Source: Myxococcales bacterium
Lineage (GTDB): Bacteria; Myxococcota_C; UBA6777
Length of the DNA stretch: 64,000 nucleotides
Assembly: GCA_020632975.1 (NCBI GenBank)
Contig: JACKEL010000015.1
Location: 40,607 to 104,606 of the forward strand
Reading direction: 5' to 3'
This document shows, piece by piece, positions 60,663 through 64,000 of this stretch; within the stretch, counting starts at the first letter, position 1, and each line of letters begins with the position of its first letter. Under the pieces are notes generated by a model that ran no database searches, was not told the DNA's origin, and saw only the letters and a program-made list of their open reading frames with translations. A program made the position numbers and the translations under genes.

Positions 60663-61514
60663 CTAAAGAGCCGAAGCCACGGACGGGATCTCGATCCCCA
60701 GTTCTTCGCACAAACGCGGTAACGCTTCTTCTGCTTTCACGCTCAAGTTTGTCCATCCTGCCTCAAAAAGCGCATCCTCTTCATTGGCCGGATTCAACGA
60801 GAAGATCGGGATCTTGTTCTTCAAGGCACCTTCCACCATCGAAGAAGTAATCCCCACAGAAAAAGAAGTCCCAACGAAGATCATCACCTTGGCTTCACGA
60901 ATCCAGTTCAATGCATCCTGCATTCGATAATCCACATGGGACGAATAATACTCATCAAACAACAAAGCATGGATACGCAGCAAAGACCCACAAGACGGGC
61001 ATCTTGGTACATTGTCGTCTGAAGGCTCTTTCTCAAACGCCGAAAAGTCCACATCTTCGTAAGGGATCTTTCCATAAGGAGCCCCCAACTTACATCCATA
61101 ACGCGAACAGCGGACATGCCCCATATCTCCGTGGATATGGATCAGCTCTCTGGTACCTGCACGATCATGCAACAAGTCCACATTTTGCGTGATGACCCCC
61201 ATCTTGCCACCACGCTTTCTTTGCCAAGACTCCAATGCAGCCATCGCATAGTGTGCGGGATTTGGCTGGCAGTTGTAATACGCCCTCAAGCGCATCAAAA
61301 ACCATTCCCAGTGGCCCTTGGGCGTCTCTTCAAAGTAAGCATACGTTCCCAAGATCTGCGGGTTGATCTCCCAGAGAGCATCTTCATCTCCCCGAAACGT
61401 CGGGATTCCACTCGCTTTGCTGATCCCTGCTCCTGTCCCAAACAAGATCAGACCATCCCCTGCATCTTCGATAACCTCGCGAAATCGCGCCCAGTTTTCT
61501 TGTTCAGATGCCAC
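60663..61514 (-). CDS. SIR2-family NAD-dependent protein deacylase
   Basis: 283 residues from a GTG with AAGGAGG six bases upstream. Sirtuin motifs are complete: GTGAGISKASGIPTFRG, TQNVDLLHDRAG, IHIHGDMGHVRC with the catalytic His, two zinc Cys pairs (CSRYGC and CPSC), GTSFSVGITSSM and the final SLNPANEED. The protein removes acyl groups from lysines using NAD. Alternatively it could be a NAD-consuming defence effector, but no defence partner is adjacent. It is divergent from the S24-like gene across a 130-bp gap. Confidence 0.93.
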   Translation of the reverse strand: MASEQENWARFREVIEDAGDGLILFGTGAGISKASGIPTFRGDEDALWEINPQILGTYAYFEETPKGHWEWFLMRLRAYYNCQPNPAHYAMAALESWQRKRGGKMGVITQNVDLLHDRAGTRELIHIHGDMGHVRCSRYGCKLGAPYGKIPYEDVDFSAFEKEPSDDNVPRCPSCGSLLRIHALLFDEYYSSHVDYRMQDALNWIREAKVMIFVGTSFSVGITSSMVEGALKNKIPIFSLNPANEEDALFEAGWTNLSVKAEEALPRLCEELGIEIPSVASAL

Positions 61515-61643
61515 TTGCCACCTCCTTGTTGTCTTTGCACGCCATCAACATTCTACCAAGAACGCACCCAAAGCAAGTCCAGTTCGTATCAAGCCACCAT
61601 ATCGACTCTATCCATCTCAACTTACGAAACAAAGGAGAACACA

Positions 61644-61946
61644 ATGAGCTGGGCTACCCCCTACATCGCAAGATTACAACAAGGTGAGACAGTTTCTTTT
61701 CGACCCCGCGGAAACTCTATGCAACCAAAGATCCGCTCTGGACAACTATGCACGGTCGCTCCCGTCGAAGCATCCGCCCTATCTGTCGGCGATATCGTCC
61801 TCTGTAAAGTTCGCGGCGCACAGTACCTCCACCTTGTCAAAGCCATCCGTGGCGACCAGTTCCAAATCGGTAACAACAAAGGGCACATCAACGGCTGGAT
61901 CTCACCCAACGCCATCTACGGTCGCCTCCTCTCCATCGAAGACTAA
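61644..61946 (+). CDS. S24/S26-like small peptidase-fold protein
   Basis: 100 residues; the ATG follows AAAGGAG. It is a stand-alone S24/S26 fold with FRPRGNSMQPKIRSG holding the catalytic Ser and VGDIVLCKVRG holding the Lys position. No DNA-binding domain and no membrane helix are present, unlike LexA or signal peptidase I. The motif suggests self-cleavage or a regulatory remnant. It stands between a sirtuin gene and the right-hand surface protein gene, with no evident operon partner. Confidence 0.75.
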   Translation: MSWATPYIARLQQGETVSFRPRGNSMQPKIRSGQLCTVAPVEASALSVGDIVLCKVRGAQYLHLVKAIRGDQFQIGNNKGHINGWISPNAIYGRLLSIED

Positions 61947-62186
61947 ACTCCTCCACCACAAAACCCCTTCCCACCCGAGACGGTCCCAACCCTTCGCAAA
62001 CAAGCGTACCACCGCGACGTTTACGCATCCAACACACGCTTCACAAGTCTCTCTTGCCATGCTATCAAAAGGCGACGCAATCCAAACACAAAACACCACA
62101 CACCTTTCTGCGCAGGATGCAAAGCGGCGGGCTTCTCTGTCAAAGCAACCAACATCCCCAAAGAAAGACCCAAAGGAGCCTATCGA
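61947..62186. other. 240-bp intergenic gap
   Basis: No gene, repeat or convincing promoter was seen, apart from the ribosome site AAAGGAG before the next start. Confidence 0.5.
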
Positions 62187-63884
62187 ATGGCAAAGTCAGC
62201 CCTCTTTTTTGCTTTGCTGCTTGTGTCTTTTCTTGCTGTCCCCCAAAGCCACGCCGCGACACTCAATGCCACCCCCAGCGATTACCGCGCCAAATTAGGA
62301 CAACTCAAACCAGGCGACACCCTTGTCCTCGCGGCAGGAACCTACACCCAAGACCTCAATATCCGCGACCTCAACGGAACCCCCACCCAGTGGATCACCA
62401 TCACAGGTCCACAAAGCGGCGCTCCTGCGGTCTTTACAGCGCGTTCTTGTTGCAACACTGTCGAGCTGTTCAACGCAAGTTACATCCACATCAGCCACCT
62501 TACGCTCGATGGCAAAAACACCAACGCCGCTTTTGGTATCAGCGCCAAAGGCAGCACAAACAACCTCACGCACCATATCCGCATCGAACACTGCATCATC
62601 AAAGACTACAATGGAAGTCAACAAATCGTTGGGATATCGACAAAAACACCGACATGGGGATGGGAGATCCGCTACAACAAGATCACCAACGCAGGAACGG
62701 GCCTTTATCTGGGGAACTCCAATGGACAAGAGCCTTTCTTTGCAAGCGTGATCGAGCACAACGTTATCATGAACACCATCGGCTACAACATGCAGATCAA
62801 GCATCAAACCCAGCGCCCCAGCCGCCCAGGGATGCCGACCACCCCACAACGCACCATTATCCGCCACAATGTCTTTATCAAAGACGACCGCCCCAGCCCT
62901 GACGGAGACCGCCCAAACCTACTTGTCGATGGATTCCCCACGACAGGTAACGGAAAAGACGATGAGTACGAGATCTACGGCAATCTCTTTTTCCATAATC
63001 CACGCGAATCCCTCTTCCAAGGGAGCGGACGCATCAGCCTTCACGACAATCTCTTCGTTGATGTTGTAGGTACCGCCATGACGATTCGTTCCCATAGCCT
63101 ACCCTTGCGCCGCGTCTACATCTACAACAACACGATCCACGCCGCAGGACGGGGGATTTCGATCGGCAGCACCACACCCGAAGGTCAAGGGATCGTTGGA
63201 AACTTGATCTTCGCAACCCAAGGCATCACGGGCCAAGTCACCAACCAAAAAGACAACATCACCCTCCCCACCAACCAAGCCGCGCAGTACCTCAACAACC
63301 CTTCGACGCAACTCGCAACGCTTGACCTCTTCCCTCTCCCCAACAAAGTCGAAGGAACCCCACTCGACTTGAGCATGTTTGCCAAAGACACAGACAGCCT
63401 GCTCGACTTCAATGGCATCGACAAAGGCACCCGGACTTTTCGAGGTGCATACGCAGACAGCGGGAACAACGCGGGTTGGAAGCCCTCTACCAACTTCAAA
63501 ACGCTGCTCAGCAACACACAGCCCGAACCCAACCAAGAACCCACACCCGAGCCCACCATCGAGGCGAACCAAGAACCTCTCGCAGAGCCCTCCACAGAAC
63601 CAAGCGACGAACCTGTCACACCCGAGCCCAGCCAAGAGTCCACGACACCAACAGAGCCAACACAAGAAGCCGAGGCACCACAAACAGAGCCTTCCGCAAA
63701 CGATGGAGCAACAGAAGCCTCCCCCAACGAAACAAACCCTGACGGAACCAGCGGAACACCCGAGACTTCCGCGCAAGACAAGCCCTCCACGCAAGGTTGC
63801 GGCTGCAACACCTCCACACCGCCCATAGAGATGCTTTTGGGGTTACTCCTTCTTTTTCTTGGGATATACAAGACAAAGTCTTAA
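62187..63884 (+). CDS. Parallel beta-helix surface protein with MYXO-CTERM-type anchor
   Basis: 565 residues; the ATG follows AAAGGAG. A signal peptide (LFFALLLVSFLAVPQSHA) precedes a right-handed beta-helix of about 400 residues, shown by short repeats such as HIRIEHCIIKDYNG, WEIRYNKITNAGTGLYLGNS and IISLHDNLFVD-like RISLHDNLFVDVVGTAMTI. The opening part (LKPGDTLVLAAGTYTQDLNI) is typical of polysaccharide-binding or lyase-type helices. A Pro/Glu/Thr linker (EPNQEPTPEPTIEANQEPLA) leads to the tail TQGCGCNTSTPP, a hydrophobic helix and a short basic end. It likely binds or cleaves polysaccharide at the surface; catalytic residues were not identified. Confidence 0.85.
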   Translation: MAKSALFFALLLVSFLAVPQSHAATLNATPSDYRAKLGQLKPGDTLVLAAGTYTQDLNIRDLNGTPTQWITITGPQSGAPAVFTARSCCNTVELFNASYIHISHLTLDGKNTNAAFGISAKGSTNNLTHHIRIEHCIIKDYNGSQQIVGISTKTPTWGWEIRYNKITNAGTGLYLGNSNGQEPFFASVIEHNVIMNTIGYNMQIKHQTQRPSRPGMPTTPQRTIIRHNVFIKDDRPSPDGDRPNLLVDGFPTTGNGKDDEYEIYGNLFFHNPRESLFQGSGRISLHDNLFVDVVGTAMTIRSHSLPLRRVYIYNNTIHAAGRGISIGSTTPEGQGIVGNLIFATQGITGQVTNQKDNITLPTNQAAQYLNNPSTQLATLDLFPLPNKVEGTPLDLSMFAKDTDSLLDFNGIDKGTRTFRGAYADSGNNAGWKPSTNFKTLLSNTQPEPNQEPTPEPTIEANQEPLAEPSTEPSDEPVTPEPSQESTTPTEPTQEAEAPQTEPSANDGATEASPNETNPDGTSGTPETSAQDKPSTQGCGCNTSTPPIEMLLGLLLLFLGIYKTKS

Positions 63885-64000
63885 AGAGGCATACCATCCA
63901 TCAAAGATATCCGCACCCCAGCCCCTTCACCCGGGTATGTTCGGCGGTTGGCCCCTGGAGAAGCATACCCATTGATCAAAACACGACGCGGCTGTGTCGA
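63881..64000 (-). CDS. 3' end of a gene entering from the right edge
   Basis: On the minus strand the frame from base 64000 is open for 39 codons and stops with TAA at 63883-63881. The residues (VLINGYASPGANRRTYPGEG, then AGVRISLMDGMPL) look protein-like. The stop shares TTAA with the convergent beta-helix gene. The family cannot be told from so little. The gene is partial. Confidence 0.5.
   Translation of the reverse strand, partial: STQPRRVLINGYASPGANRRTYPGEGAGVRISLMDGMPL

Noticed and set aside
1..64000. tRNA, rRNA and mobile-element genes
   Set aside because: No cloverleaf with a T-loop, no rRNA segment and no transposase or integrase motif was recognised by eye; a computed search could still find a divergent one.

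Overview
The window looks like a chromosomal piece of a Myxococcota-type (deltaproteobacterial) organism with only moderately high GC. The evidence is family-level. Two surface proteins end in a GCGC-transmembrane-basic tail of the MYXO-CTERM kind (56613-60308 and 62187-63884). There is a DUF1592-type/DUF1552 pair with a small haem-type lipoprotein, many Cys-rich C-x-x-D-x-x-C secreted proteins, a DUF6178-like protein, a secreted caspase, and several ECF sigma factors. No rRNA, tRNA, CRISPR array, prophage or transposase was recognised.

Layout. 1-4.5 kb: a left-truncated Clp/Hsp100-like ATPase with degenerate motifs and a leucine-rich-repeat protein. 4.5-7.7 kb: a translationally coupled ECF sigma / zinc-finger anti-sigma / exported caspase operon. 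7.7-7.9 kb: a dense run of inverted repeats that could be a structured RNA. 7.9-13.5 kb: a Cys-rich beta-propeller lipoprotein, a DUF218-like protein, a di-haem lipoprotein and a DegP-like protease. 14.0-16.3 kb: a bufferin (BufA/BufB/BufC) metallophore RiPP cluster. 16.4-21.2 kb: two tandem paralogous membrane proteins of unknown role. 21.7-25.5 kb: the DUF1592/DUF1552/lipoprotein group. 25.5-31.3 kb: a PEGA-barrel protein, a two-domain universal stress protein, a malonyl-CoA:ACP transacylase-like enzyme and a low-complexity Asp/Gly/Tyr-rich protein. 31.3-33.8 kb: an AbiE-like toxin-antitoxin operon lying between two copies of a 134-bp direct repeat. 33.7-37.6 kb: a DUF6178-like protein, an AraC regulator with a divergent four-helix membrane protein, and a secreted protein. 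37.7-48.5 kb: one long minus-strand TonB-dependent uptake operon (receptor, three lipoproteins, DUF3450, two ExbB proteins, ExbD, TonB, TPR protein) behind a near-consensus promoter. 48.5-48.8 kb: five palindromic repeats. 48.8-54.7 kb: an ECF41 sigma with its oxidoreductase, a DUF3089 hydrolase, a pseudouridine synthase, a polytopic membrane protein and a YbaK deacylase. 54.9-63.9 kb: a calcium-loop/L,D-transpeptidase-like protein, two MYXO-CTERM surface proteins, a sirtuin and an S24-like mini-peptidase. A last partial gene enters from the right edge.

How the genes work together: the best supported multi-gene systems are the TonB uptake operon, the bufferin cluster, the sigma/anti-sigma/caspase operon and the AbiE cassette. 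The most unusual points are the cassette between direct repeats, whose toxin appears to take its last codons and stop codon from the repeat, the intergenic inverted-repeat cluster at 7685-7901, a bufferin precursor with a lipoprotein-like signal, and the caspase fused to a barrel-like domain.
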